Source: Candidatus Oscillochloris fontis
GTDB taxonomy: Bacteria; Chloroflexota; Chloroflexia; Chloroflexales; Chloroflexaceae
Direction: 5' to 3'
NCBI RefSeq assembly: GCF_004138135.1
Contig: NZ_RYFD01000024.1
Location: forward strand, 1-64,000
DNA: 64,000 nucleotides
Positions 50,361 to 58,526 of the stretch are shown here, piece after piece. Both the position numbers and the translations under genes were made by a program. The notes under the pieces are model-generated. The model made no database searches, was not told the origin of the DNA, and saw only the letters and a list, made by a program, of their open reading frames with translations. Every line of letters starts with the position of its first letter. Positions within the stretch are counted from its first letter, which is position 1.

Positions 50361-51125
50361 CTCCGCCTTGATCAGCGGCACCTCTTCGCCCCAGACGCGC
50401 ACCAAGGGCGGCCCGACCGTCTCAGGGTCCCCGGTAGTGGCGAAGCGGAGCGTACCACCATCGGGGTCTATCGCGTAGACCTCGACAATGCGGGAGACCT
50501 GTTCAGCCACGGCGGAGCCAGTATCAATGATCTCGATCTCTGGCCCGGCAAGTTCGGCAATCAGCGGGCGGAGGAAGGGAAAGTGGGTACAGCCGAGCAC
50601 CACCGCGTCCACGCCCTGGGAGCGGAGTGGTTCGAGGTAGCCCGTGAGGGCAGCGCGCACATCGGGGCCATTCAGATCACCTGCCTCGACATAGCCCACC
50701 AAGTCGGGGCTGGGCATGGTGAAGATTTGTGCCCGCGAGGCAAAGCGGCGCACGAGGTTCATGAAGCGCTCGCCATGCAAAGTTCCACTGGTCGCCAAGA
50801 CCCCTACCCGCCCGTTGCGGCTAGCGGTAATCGCCGGTTTGAGACCTGGCTCCAAGCCGATCACCGGCACCGGCAACTCGGCCCGTAACTGATCGGCTGC
50901 GGCGGAGGTGGCCGTATTACAGGCGATGACAACCAGATCAGCCCCTTGCTGAACCAGCCAATTGGCACATGCCTGTGCCCGCACGCGCACCTCGGCAGCC
51001 GGACGTGGCCCATACGGGCAGTAGGCACTATCTGCGAGGTAGAGAAGATCGTGATCAGGAAGACGCTCACGGATCGCCCGCAGCACCGAAAGGCCGCCGA
51101 GGCCCGAATCGAAGACGCCGATCAT
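50355..51125 (-). CDS. murI: Glutamate racemase
   Basis: Makes D-glutamate for peptidoglycan. 256 residues with catalytic Cys69 (ACNTAT) and Cys179 (GCTHFPFL), the start MIGVFDSGLGGLSVLR, and the usual length. AAGGAT precedes the ATG. Alone on its strand, with the class-I amidotransferase gene 50 nt upstream. Confidence 0.97.
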   Translation of the reverse strand: MIGVFDSGLGGLSVLRAIRERLPDHDLLYLADSAYCPYGPRPAAEVRVRAQACANWLVQQGADLVVIACNTATSAAADQLRAELPVPVIGLEPGLKPAITASRNGRVGVLATSGTLHGERFMNLVRRFASRAQIFTMPSPDLVGYVEAGDLNGPDVRAALTGYLEPLRSQGVDAVVLGCTHFPFLRPLIAELAGPEIEIIDTGSAVAEQVSRIVEVYAIDPDGGTLRFATTGDPETVGPPLVRVWGEEVPLIKAEI

Positions 51126-51175
51126 CGTTGATCCTTATGTAGTGGAAGATCGAACGTATCTCACCATCCACCTTG

Positions 51176-51907
51176 TTATGTGCGCTGACACGCCGCCACA
51201 AAACCGGCAAAGAGTTGGCGCCAACGCGGCTCTGCATTGGCCCAGAGGTGTTCGGGGTGGCACTGCACCGCAACCACAAACTGCTCGCCGGTACCTTCGA
51301 CTGCCTCGATCACGCCATCGTGAGCGTGGCCAACAACTCGTAAACCGAGGGCAACATCCTTGATTGCCTGGTGGTGCATGGTGTTCGCCATCACCTCCTC
51401 GACACCGAGGTGTTGCGCGAGCCAACTGCCAGGACTCAGGCTGATGCTGTGGGTGAGAATATCATACTGGTGCAGTTTGATATTCACCCGGTGATCGAAG
51501 GCATTTTCGTACTGTGCGCCGAGATCTTGGTAGAGCGAGCCGCCAAAGGCGACATTGATCACCTGAATACCGCGACAGATACCAAGTAGTGGTTTCTGAT
51601 CCTCGCGAGACCAGCGGGCCAGTGCGATCTCGACGACATCGCGCTGAGGATCGACCGCACCCAGATCGGGGTGGGGTTCTTCGTGGTAACGCGCCGGGTC
51701 AACGTCATCGCCGCCGGGGAGCAAGATACCATCACAGCAACGATAGAGGCCGCGAACAACTTCAAGGTCATCGCTAAGCGGGATGAGTACGGGCACCCCA
51801 CCGGCAGCTTCGAGGGCGTGCAGGTAGGCTGGGCGAACGGCCATCAGCGCCGATCCGCGCTCATCCTGGCTATTCATGCAGGAGATACCAATCAGGGGTC
51901 GAGACAT
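51176..51907 (-). CDS. Class-I glutamine amidotransferase-like hydrolase (peptidase C26, PuuD-type)
   Basis: 243 residues. PLIGISCMNSQDERGS start, LPGGDDVDP, nucleophile Cys in LLGICRGIQVINVAFGGSLYQD, and the His/Glu pair in VQCHPEH. Relatives split gamma-glutamyl-GABA or other gamma-glutamyl compounds. The class III aminotransferase at 38109 is not nearby, so a link is speculative. Start MSRPLIGIS matches the family; five further codons are open. Promoter 35 nt upstream. Confidence 0.92.
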   Translation of the reverse strand: MSRPLIGISCMNSQDERGSALMAVRPAYLHALEAAGGVPVLIPLSDDLEVVRGLYRCCDGILLPGGDDVDPARYHEEPHPDLGAVDPQRDVVEIALARWSREDQKPLLGICRGIQVINVAFGGSLYQDLGAQYENAFDHRVNIKLHQYDILTHSISLSPGSWLAQHLGVEEVMANTMHHQAIKDVALGLRVVGHAHDGVIEAVEGTGEQFVVAVQCHPEHLWANAEPRWRQLFAGFVAACQRT

Positions 51908-51942
51908 AGGATGGTAATCCAAAGTACGATTGTCGTAGGGAG

Positions 51943-51951
51943 ATTATAGCA
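51943..51951 (-). promoter_or_regulatory. Promoter of the amidotransferase-like gene
   Basis: Minus-strand TGCTATAAT; leader about 30 nt. Confidence 0.65.
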
Positions 51952-51997
51952 TAGAGCAGACTCGTAGCGTGTCTACACAGAGGGACTCTTACATGTT

Positions 51998-52447
51998 CTA
52001 TATGCGGTCGTATGCTGCCAGATGGTTATCAATTGACCAAATAAATACTCGGCGTGATCGATGAAGTAAGCACTGATGCTCAAATTCCTTAATGATCAAG
52101 AGATCGCCAATCCCAACACCTTGCATTGCGTAATTCGGAAAGGTATTGAGGTAGTCATGCATCTGCTGAAGATCAAGCACAGGCGTGGGTATCCAGGGTG
52201 CAGTGCCATCAAGCGCCTGCTGTACTTGTGTGACAAACCGTTGCGCAACTGCGCGTCGCATGCCTCCATCACCTTGTTGGGCAATATGATTACCAGTCTC
52301 GATAATCGCTGTCACTGGTAAGAGCAGAGTCATTTGAGACTGAATATACTGCCTGAGTTGTGCTAATACAGCATCACGTTGTTGATTACGATTAGGTACA
52401 TCTAGTACGTTACAAAAAATGCTAGTATCTACCAAGCAGATACTCAT
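51998..52447 (-). CDS. PIN-domain nuclease
   Basis: 149 residues with all four acidic positions plausible: D7 (LVDTSIF), E50 (IIETGNH), D115 (GIGDLLII) and D140 (WSIDNHL). PIN domains cut RNA, or DNA in some systems. The start overlaps the ATPase gene by 4 nt (ATGA on the minus strand), so translation is coupled. An ATPase-nuclease pair fits an immune or abortive-infection role (inference). It appears complete, unlike the truncated PIN at 20371. Confidence 0.87.
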   Translation of the reverse strand: MSICLVDTSIFCNVLDVPNRNQQRDAVLAQLRQYIQSQMTLLLPVTAIIETGNHIAQQGDGGMRRAVAQRFVTQVQQALDGTAPWIPTPVLDLQQMHDYLNTFPNYAMQGVGIGDLLIIKEFEHQCLLHRSRRVFIWSIDNHLAAYDRI

Positions 52448-53757
52448 GTCTCATTCTTTCTAGAATCAAGGGTATCTAGCCATGCGAAATTACGAGCGAG
52501 ACGCTCTTCGGCTGTCTGCCGACTCTTGAGGAAGTGATCGAGTGTTCCCCGTGTTACAAGATCACCAAGTGAACCCTGTGCGATCAACGCGGGGTAGGTC
52601 GTAAGATCTTCGAGCCGAGTTAGGCGACTATCTCCCTCATCAGGATCACGATAAGAACAGACAACATTGGGAATGGCGTCAAGAGGGAGTGCGTCGAGAA
52701 GGGCAGGATTATGTGTGGTCAACAATATATTGAGTCGTCGTTCATGCGCAACGTGCTGGATATGTTCAAGAAGCATTTGGGCACGACTTGGATGTACCCC
52801 ATTGTCAATCTCTTCGATCACAACGAGCGAACCTTCGGGCGCAGAGAGTAACGCAGCAGCAATGGCGAGTACACGCAACGTTCCATCAGAAAGCAGTGGT
52901 GCATCACGAACTTCCTGATGCCCGCCGAAGGTCTCGGTAAGTTGTACCATGACCTCATTGCGGGAAGTCTCGATAAAGGTAATTGCACGAATATCCTGCT
53001 CCGGTAATGCCCGAATGAAATCAAGTATCTGGTCGTGGCAATGATGTCGGTGTACAAGATCATAGAGGACGCTAGAGACATTAGAGCCATCATCGTTCAG
53101 GCGTATATCAACGATAAAACTGTAACCGCGCATGCGACGTGGATGCGGATCGAGAAAGAGAATTTGTTCGAGTAGCGTTTGGTAGGTCTTGGTTATGCTA
53201 GGAATGAGTTGTTGAGCCTGGATGTGTTCGCTACCGAAACGTGCCGGGGTAATCAATTGGGTAAAGACTGCCTGTTGGTCGGTTGCGACGATGCGCGGTT
53301 TCTTTCCTCCGCGTGCGAAGTTGTTATAGGAGACTTGAAGGTCGTGGCTATACAGATCAGTTGTGGGTTCAACTCGATAGAGTGGAAAGCGATCTTGAGA
53401 ACTAGCAATTTGTTCGGCATGGATGCGCATATCCATCTCACCTATCGCGATGCTGAGTTCAAGGGTGTCCCATTCAGCAACAAGAGGAGTAGACACCGTG
53501 CAACCCAAGGTGAAGCTAGAGGATTCCTGATAGCTCAGATTCTGTATCCCTCCGCGAATAGCATAATCCTCGCTCTGAACACTCTTCAGAATCTCGCTGA
53601 GCCGTCGTCCCTGGGCTAACCATGCAAGGAAGCGTAGCCCCTCAATCGCGTTGCTCTTGCCCGATGCGTTGGCACCGATCAGCAGGGTTAGTGGAGCAAG
53701 GGGCAGCGTTGCATTGCGGTAGCTTTTAAAGTTCCCAAGATGAAATGATTCAATCAT
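52444..53757 (-). CDS. SMC/RecF-like ABC-class ATPase (AAA_21 type)
   Basis: 437 residues. Start MIESFHLGNFKSYRNATLPL, Walker A LIGANASGKSNAIE (28-35), an insert of about 240 residues, an ABC signature-like LLSDGTLRVLAIAAAL, Walker B VVIEEIDNGVHP, and switch His in TTHNP. No TOPRIM domain is seen, so the nuclease is the separate PIN protein. Such stand-alone ATPases power nuclease effectors in several phage-defence systems. The stop overlaps the PIN gene by 4 nt. Codon use is slightly more AT-rich than that of neighbours, which hints at transfer. Confidence 0.9.
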   Translation of the reverse strand: MIESFHLGNFKSYRNATLPLAPLTLLIGANASGKSNAIEGLRFLAWLAQGRRLSEILKSVQSEDYAIRGGIQNLSYQESSSFTLGCTVSTPLVAEWDTLELSIAIGEMDMRIHAEQIASSQDRFPLYRVEPTTDLYSHDLQVSYNNFARGGKKPRIVATDQQAVFTQLITPARFGSEHIQAQQLIPSITKTYQTLLEQILFLDPHPRRMRGYSFIVDIRLNDDGSNVSSVLYDLVHRHHCHDQILDFIRALPEQDIRAITFIETSRNEVMVQLTETFGGHQEVRDAPLLSDGTLRVLAIAAALLSAPEGSLVVIEEIDNGVHPSRAQMLLEHIQHVAHERRLNILLTTHNPALLDALPLDAIPNVVCSYRDPDEGDSRLTRLEDLTTYPALIAQGSLGDLVTRGTLDHFLKSRQTAEERLARNFAWLDTLDSRKNET

Positions 53758-53857
53758 AGGTACACCTTACTCAGATCTGCGCTCATGTCCACTACAGGAT
53801 AGCACCACGTATTAGTCACGACAAGCACTGCGATTGTGCCAAAGTCGTGTAGCACAA

Positions 53858-53924
53858 ACTCTTCGGTACGTCATTGTTACACCCTGATCTTGTCGAAGGG
53901 TGTATCAACGACGTACCGAAGAGT
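53858..53924. terminator. Long hairpin between the ATPase and GNAT genes
   Basis: 28-base arms (53858-53885 and 53897-53924) starting ACTCTTCGGTACGTC with a few mismatches; loop contains TTGTCGA. It directly follows the minus-strand GNAT gene and may act as a transcript end or RNA stabiliser; only a weak T-run follows. Could also be a mobile palindrome. Confidence 0.6.
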
Positions 53925-53939
53925 GTACAGTGTACGACG

Positions 53940-55205
53940 TTAAGAAGCCGCCAATACCAAATCCGAGCGATACCCGATCAGGTAGTGGTGTCCGTCGGCG
54001 ACGGCGACATCGGCGATGAGGTAGCGCCCCGGAGCGTAGCCGATCACCTCGGCGAAGATCGCGTCGGTGGCGCTGCGCCACGCCACGGCAGCATCGAGAT
54101 CTTCGGCTTGGAGCGCGGTCCAGTCGGCGGGGATCTCGATGGCGATGTGGGCTGCGCCCTCTGGTTCGCGTAGCCGCGTTAGCCCGGCGTTGAGGATGGC
54201 ACAGTCGGGGAAGCGCGCCAAACTACGGTCACGGCGTGGGCCTTCGAGCATCCCCGTTTGCCCCCAGGCGGTATTGGGCATCCAGGCAATACCGAAACGC
54301 GAGGCACTCACGCGGTTGAGTTGGTTCTTGAAGGGGTAGTAGGCCGGGTAGAACTCGCCCGCTACGGCGCGCAGTTTGTGGAAGTTGAGCGTGGCATTCG
54401 CAAACTGGAGCGGGTCGGCAGTCCAGTGGATGACCTCGATGCCCTTGGCGAGCGCATCACTGGCCTGGGCACGCTTGAGCGTCGCGGCCAGCCCGGCACG
54501 GCGCAGCCCCGGATCTACCCCCATCACCTGCGACTCGATGCTGAGTGAGGTGTCCACACCGGCCCGTTCTAGCCCTTCCAATCCACCAAAACGGTAGAAA
54601 CCGAGCAGAAAGCCGACCACCCGGCTACCGACCCGTGCCACGAGCGAGGTCGCGGGGCCAAACTCAGCACTGTGAAGATCGTCGGGGTAAAGCCCGCCCG
54701 GCCCCGCGCCCCAGATCTGCATGTGCATAGCGCGAATCGCGGCCACTTCGTCTGGGCCGGGTGCGCCGATACTGAACTCGCCGATGCGGTGATCGGTTGA
54801 GCGGTAGCTACGCGCCCGGCTGGGGTGGTGCAAGGTGATTGTCGGTGAGATGTGGTGGTGCCCCAGGATCTCGCTGAGGCGCGGGGTGAGGTGGGCCGGT
54901 TCGGCGACATCAGTGTCGGTGCGGGCCAGGGTGTAGCGCAGCGTGTAGCTCGTGCGGCTGCCTTCGGTTCCACGCGGGAAGAGCAGCGCCGCCCCACGTA
55001 GGCCGCGCTCATCGCGCAAGCGTAGCACGCGCCCACCCATCTTGACGAAGGTGGTCTGAACAAAATGATCGGGTAACAGTTCGGGGTTGTGCGGCGCACC
55101 CAGGTGTTGCCAGAGGCTGGACAGTTCGTTCGGCCAAGTTGGCGCATGATGATCGATGAGATCTACATGCCAGCTTGCACGCGGAGAAAGATCTTGTCGT
55201 ATCAT
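53940..55205 (-). CDS. GNAT-superfamily protein (COG3375-like)
   Basis: 421 residues. The central GNAT half includes MHMQIWGAG, TSLVARVGSRVVGFLLGFYRF and QVMGVDPGLRRAGLAATLKRAQ, which holds the acetyl-CoA loop; the flanking halves look like degenerate GNAT folds. Acceptor unknown. Start MIRQDLSPR at 55203-55205 has GGAGG 6-9 nt upstream; earlier starts (55250, 55229) lack an SD. Monocistronic. Confidence 0.82.
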   Translation of the reverse strand: MIRQDLSPRASWHVDLIDHHAPTWPNELSSLWQHLGAPHNPELLPDHFVQTTFVKMGGRVLRLRDERGLRGAALLFPRGTEGSRTSYTLRYTLARTDTDVAEPAHLTPRLSEILGHHHISPTITLHHPSRARSYRSTDHRIGEFSIGAPGPDEVAAIRAMHMQIWGAGPGGLYPDDLHSAEFGPATSLVARVGSRVVGFLLGFYRFGGLEGLERAGVDTSLSIESQVMGVDPGLRRAGLAATLKRAQASDALAKGIEVIHWTADPLQFANATLNFHKLRAVAGEFYPAYYPFKNQLNRVSASRFGIAWMPNTAWGQTGMLEGPRRDRSLARFPDCAILNAGLTRLREPEGAAHIAIEIPADWTALQAEDLDAAVAWRSATDAIFAEVIGYAPGRYLIADVAVADGHHYLIGYRSDLVLAAS

Positions 55206-55328
55206 ATACAGTGCCTCCAAATTGTTCATTTGCACACGCCGAATCCACACCGGGGTTGCTCAGCGTTGAACAATCGCGCAGCACTGCCCTCTAAGCATAG
55301 CATATCTTTGTGAAAAGAGGAGTACCAC

Positions 55329-55772
55329 ATGTCGGAGACTCTGCCCGCCCATCTCGTCGGCTTTCCCTTCATTCATTGGCTTGAGGTGCGTTTCCGCGAT
55401 CTTGATGTCCTCGGCCATGTCAATAACTCGGTCTATGCGACCTACCTGGAGTCGACGCGGATCGAGTTCTATCACCACCTGACCGGGTTGCCATTAGAGA
55501 AGCTGAACATCATTCTGGCCGAGTTGACGATCAAGTATAAGGCTCCAGCCTTCTACAAGGACAAATTGGGCGTGGGGATCAAGGTGGCTTCGTTTGGGAG
55601 CAAGAGCTTTGGGATGGAGTATGCGATTGTGCGCCCCGCCGATGATGTGGTGGTGGCGAGCGCACGCAGTGTGCTGGTGATGTATGACTACACCCTCAAT
55701 AAGACGGTGCATATTCCCGATGCGTTTAAGCAGCGCGTGGAGGAAGTGCAAGGGCCGGTGGGGAAGCATTAG
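55329..55772 (+). CDS. Acyl-CoA thioesterase, 4HBT/YbgC type
   Basis: 147 residues of the hotdog fold. WLEVRFRDLDVLGHVNNSVYATYLESTR contains the catalytic Asp region and the HVNN signature. Hydrolyses acyl-CoA or 4-hydroxybenzoyl-CoA-like thioesters in the cytosol. GAGGAG precedes the ATG. Near the glycan cluster but not clearly part of it. Confidence 0.95.
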   Translation: MSETLPAHLVGFPFIHWLEVRFRDLDVLGHVNNSVYATYLESTRIEFYHHLTGLPLEKLNIILAELTIKYKAPAFYKDKLGVGIKVASFGSKSFGMEYAIVRPADDVVVASARSVLVMYDYTLNKTVHIPDAFKQRVEEVQGPVGKH

Positions 55773-55777
55773 ATATC

Positions 55778-55786
55778 TGGTACAAT
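55778..55786 (+). promoter_or_regulatory. Extended -10 upstream of the glycan cluster
   Basis: TGGTACAAT, 208 nt before the DUF2079 ATG; a family A repeat lies in the long leader. Confidence 0.5.
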
Positions 55787-55838
55787 CGCAGCGCTGCTAC
55801 GCTCTGGGCGGGCAGAGGGGTAGCTGTTCATATTTCTT

Positions 55839-55960
55839 GGTTTTGACGCAAAGACGCCAAGTCGCAAAGCTTTCGAGGTAGACCCTCATCAAATCCTTTG
55901 CGTCTTTGCGCCTTGGCGTCAACACGAAGATGCTGTCTAGCCCAAGTGTGAACCGTTACT
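55839..55960. repeat. Family A inverted repeat with CCCAAGTGTGAAC flank
   Basis: Arms around TTGACGCAAAGACGCCAAG and CTTTGCGCCTTGGCGTC (55841-55923), then CACGAAGATGC and CCCAAGTGTGAACCGTTAC. It precedes the DUF2079 gene. Confidence 0.9.
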
Positions 55961-55993
55961 GTAGAGGGTTTCTTTTAGGACAGAAGTAATCGC

Positions 55994-57505
55994 ATGGCTC
56001 TCTCTCACCGCACCCCGGCGCGCACGCGGCTGCCGGGTTGGCTCACACCGCATGTGGCGCTGGTGGCGCTGCTCATCGCTGCGAGTAGCGCCCTGATCGC
56101 GGGGGCGGCGTTTAAGTATTCGCGCTGGGGCCAGGGGTTCGATATGGTGGATTTCCACCTGCCGGTCTGGGGTACCCTGCACGGCAAGTTCCTGCTGGTC
56201 TCGCGCTACAACTTCACCGATACGTTTATGGGTTTGGATGTGGCGCTCGGTTTCTTGCCCGCGCTGCCCTTCTATGCGCTCGTTCCTTCGGCCTATACGC
56301 TGATTGTGCTGCAAGCGGTGTTGATGGTCTCGGCGGCCATCCCGGTCTTTCTGATCGCCCGTGAACGGATCGGCAATCCGTGGGCCGGGGTGGCCTTCGC
56401 GGCGGCCTATCTGCTCTACCCAACCACCCAGTTCATGACGCTGGCTGGCCCGTTTCAGCCGCGTATTCCGGGCTTGGTGCTCTTCTTCTGGGCCTTCTTC
56501 TTTTTGATCCGTAAGCAGCTTTGGCCCTATCTGATCTGTCTCTTTTTGGCCATGCTCGCGCGTAGTGATGCGGCGCTGGTGGTGGTGGCGTTTGGGATGG
56601 TGGCGGCGCTGCGCCGCGAACGCTGGCCCTTTGCGGTCTTGCCACTCATGGTGGGGTTGCTCTACTTTTATGCTGCGCTGACCTACATTACGCCGCGTTT
56701 CTATGATCCCAGTTTCCAACCCGCGCAGGTCGCATTGCCCTTCGACCTGAACCGTGACTATAACGATCTCTGGCCGTGTGGCTTGAGTCCGCAGGCGTGT
56801 TACTACATTCATTTGGGCGGTAGTTTGCCGGAGATTGCCAAGAATATCCTCACCCATCCGGTGGAGATCTTCTTTTTTGTCTTTCAACCGGCGAAACTGG
56901 TCTACTTGGCGCTGATGTTGGGGACGCTGCTCTTTCTGCCGCTCTTCGCGCCGCGTGAGTTGTTGCTGGTCGCGCCGATCTTTGCGATCAACCTGCTCTC
57001 GGATCGGGTCTACCAGTATGTGATTACCGAGCAGTATCAGATCCTCGCTATCCCCGGCGTGGTGATCGCGGCGATCTATGGTGGCGCGTGGCTGTGGGAG
57101 CACCCGTGGCTGCGCCGGTTTGATGGGAAGTGGCTCTTGCTGGGGATGCTGCTGGTGATCGGGTTGCTCAACATCCCACTCAAAAACCCGGTCATTTCGG
57201 CCTTCCGCAACCCGGAGTCGGCGGTGCGCGTGGCGATTATGGAGCGCATGAAGGCCGAAATTCCGCCCGATGCGGTGGTGGCGGCAACCTCGTTCTTGGG
57301 GCCGCATCTGCTCCCGCGTGAGGAACTCTACTATATCCCTGGTGGCAAAATGCACCACCAGATTGATGAGGCTGAGTATGCCTTCATTGATACGCGGGCG
57401 AGTGCGATCCAGGGGCGTGGGATTGTGGAAGCGTTGCAGAATGATCCGCGCTGGCAGTTGCTTGATGTTGAGGATGATCTGTTACTCTTCCGACGAATAG
57501 AGTAG
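55994..57505 (+). CDS. DUF2079 polytopic membrane protein
   Basis: 503 residues, about 10-12 TM helices and a C-terminal soluble segment (about 420-503). FDMVDFHLPVWGTLHGKF near the start and the later RNYNDLWP-like loop fit DUF2079, a GT-C-like family linked with surface polysaccharide genes. AGGACAG precedes the ATG. A long reverse-strand open frame here is only a codon-bias shadow. First gene of a run that also holds a methyltransferase, a flippase and two glycosyltransferases. Confidence 0.9.
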   Translation: MALSHRTPARTRLPGWLTPHVALVALLIAASSALIAGAAFKYSRWGQGFDMVDFHLPVWGTLHGKFLLVSRYNFTDTFMGLDVALGFLPALPFYALVPSAYTLIVLQAVLMVSAAIPVFLIARERIGNPWAGVAFAAAYLLYPTTQFMTLAGPFQPRIPGLVLFFWAFFFLIRKQLWPYLICLFLAMLARSDAALVVVAFGMVAALRRERWPFAVLPLMVGLLYFYAALTYITPRFYDPSFQPAQVALPFDLNRDYNDLWPCGLSPQACYYIHLGGSLPEIAKNILTHPVEIFFFVFQPAKLVYLALMLGTLLFLPLFAPRELLLVAPIFAINLLSDRVYQYVITEQYQILAIPGVVIAAIYGGAWLWEHPWLRRFDGKWLLLGMLLVIGLLNIPLKNPVISAFRNPESAVRVAIMERMKAEIPPDAVVAATSFLGPHLLPREELYYIPGGKMHHQIDEAEYAFIDTRASAIQGRGIVEALQNDPRWQLLDVEDDLLLFRRIE

Positions 57506-57520
57506 GGCGGGAGGTCGTGT

Positions 57521-58366
57521 ATGGACTATGAGGCGCTTTCTGAACTTGAGCAGGCAATCGAGCCGTGGCTCCAGCATATGACGTGGCGGCGCGATTATGG
57601 CCGTTGGCGTGAGCGGCGTATCAATCAGGAACTCTACCAGGACGAGCGGCTGGCGATGCTGAGCGGGGTGGCCGGGGAGCTTCGGGGGTTGCGGGTACTC
57701 GATCTGGGTGCGGGGATGGGCGGCTTTGCGGTGGCGGCGGCGCTGCGCGGGGCGCGGGTGGTCGCCTGCGAGTATAACCCGGCCTACTGCGAGATCGTGC
57801 GCCTACGGGCGGAGCGCCACAACCTGCGCCTGCCGGTCTTTAATGCGGCAGGAGAGACGCTGCCCTTCGCTGATGCCAGCTTTGATGTGGTGGTGGCCTG
57901 GGATGTCATCGAGCATGTGCAGTCGCCCACGGCCATGTTGCGCGAGATTGCGCGCGTCTTGCGCCCGAAGGGCCACTGTCTGATCACGGCGATCAACCGG
58001 CGCGCCTGGATTGACCCGCACTACCATCTGCCGGGGATCAACTGGCTGCCGCGCATGCTGGCCGAGGTGCTGATTGCGCGGCGTGGGCGCACCAAGGCCG
58101 GTGCGGCCTTCCGCGATATGCAGCGCCTGAGTGAGATGCACTACTTCCACTATGGCCAGTTTATCCGGCTGTGTAAGCGCCACGGCTTCCGCGCCAAGGA
58201 TCTGCGCCAGGAGCAACTGCGGCGCGGGACGCTGCGCAGCCCCAAACCGACTCGCCGCGCCATCCGGCGGGTGTTGCGCGGTTTGGGGTTAGAAGGGCTG
58301 GCCTACAGGGTGCAGCGGCGCTGGTATGTGGGCATGTTTGAACTCGCTTTGGAGAAGATGCAGTAA
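57521..58366 (+). CDS. Class I SAM methyltransferase
   Basis: 281 residues. RVLDLGAGMGGFAVAAALRGARV is motif I with VACEYNPAYC for the adenosine ribose; FDVVVAWDVIEHV and LRPKGHCLITAINR complete the UbiE-type fold. A C-terminal basic helical part may bind a membrane or glycan. GGGAGG precedes the ATG, 15 nt after the DUF2079 stop, so the two are co-transcribed. Probably modifies a sugar or lipid carrier in the glycan pathway (inference). Confidence 0.93.
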   Translation: MDYEALSELEQAIEPWLQHMTWRRDYGRWRERRINQELYQDERLAMLSGVAGELRGLRVLDLGAGMGGFAVAAALRGARVVACEYNPAYCEIVRLRAERHNLRLPVFNAAGETLPFADASFDVVVAWDVIEHVQSPTAMLREIARVLRPKGHCLITAINRRAWIDPHYHLPGINWLPRMLAEVLIARRGRTKAGAAFRDMQRLSEMHYFHYGQFIRLCKRHGFRAKDLRQEQLRRGTLRSPKPTRRAIRRVLRGLGLEGLAYRVQRRWYVGMFELALEKMQ

Positions 58367-58390
58367 CACTTGAGGTAAACCGAAGCCTTT

Positions 58391-58500
58391 GATTGACGCA
58401 AAGACGCCAAGACGCAAAGGTTATGATGAGAGCCTCTATCTGAAAGCTTTGCGCCTTGGCGTCTTTGCGTTAAAACCGGGATGCGAGGAGAAGTGTGAAT
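58391..58500. repeat. Family A inverted repeat with GCGAGGAGAAGTGTGAA flank
   Basis: Arms at 58393-58419 and 58447-58470, then AAAACCGGGATGCGAGGAG and AAGTGTGAATAA. It fills the gap before the flippase gene. Confidence 0.9.
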
Positions 58501-58526
58501 AATTTTAAGATGTAGGAATGTAGCCT

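Noticed and set aside
55937-57358. 473-codon open frame on the minus strand
   Set aside because: It lies antisense to DUF2079; its translation is very rich in Arg, Gln and His with no domains, as expected from codon bias opposite a GC-rich gene.
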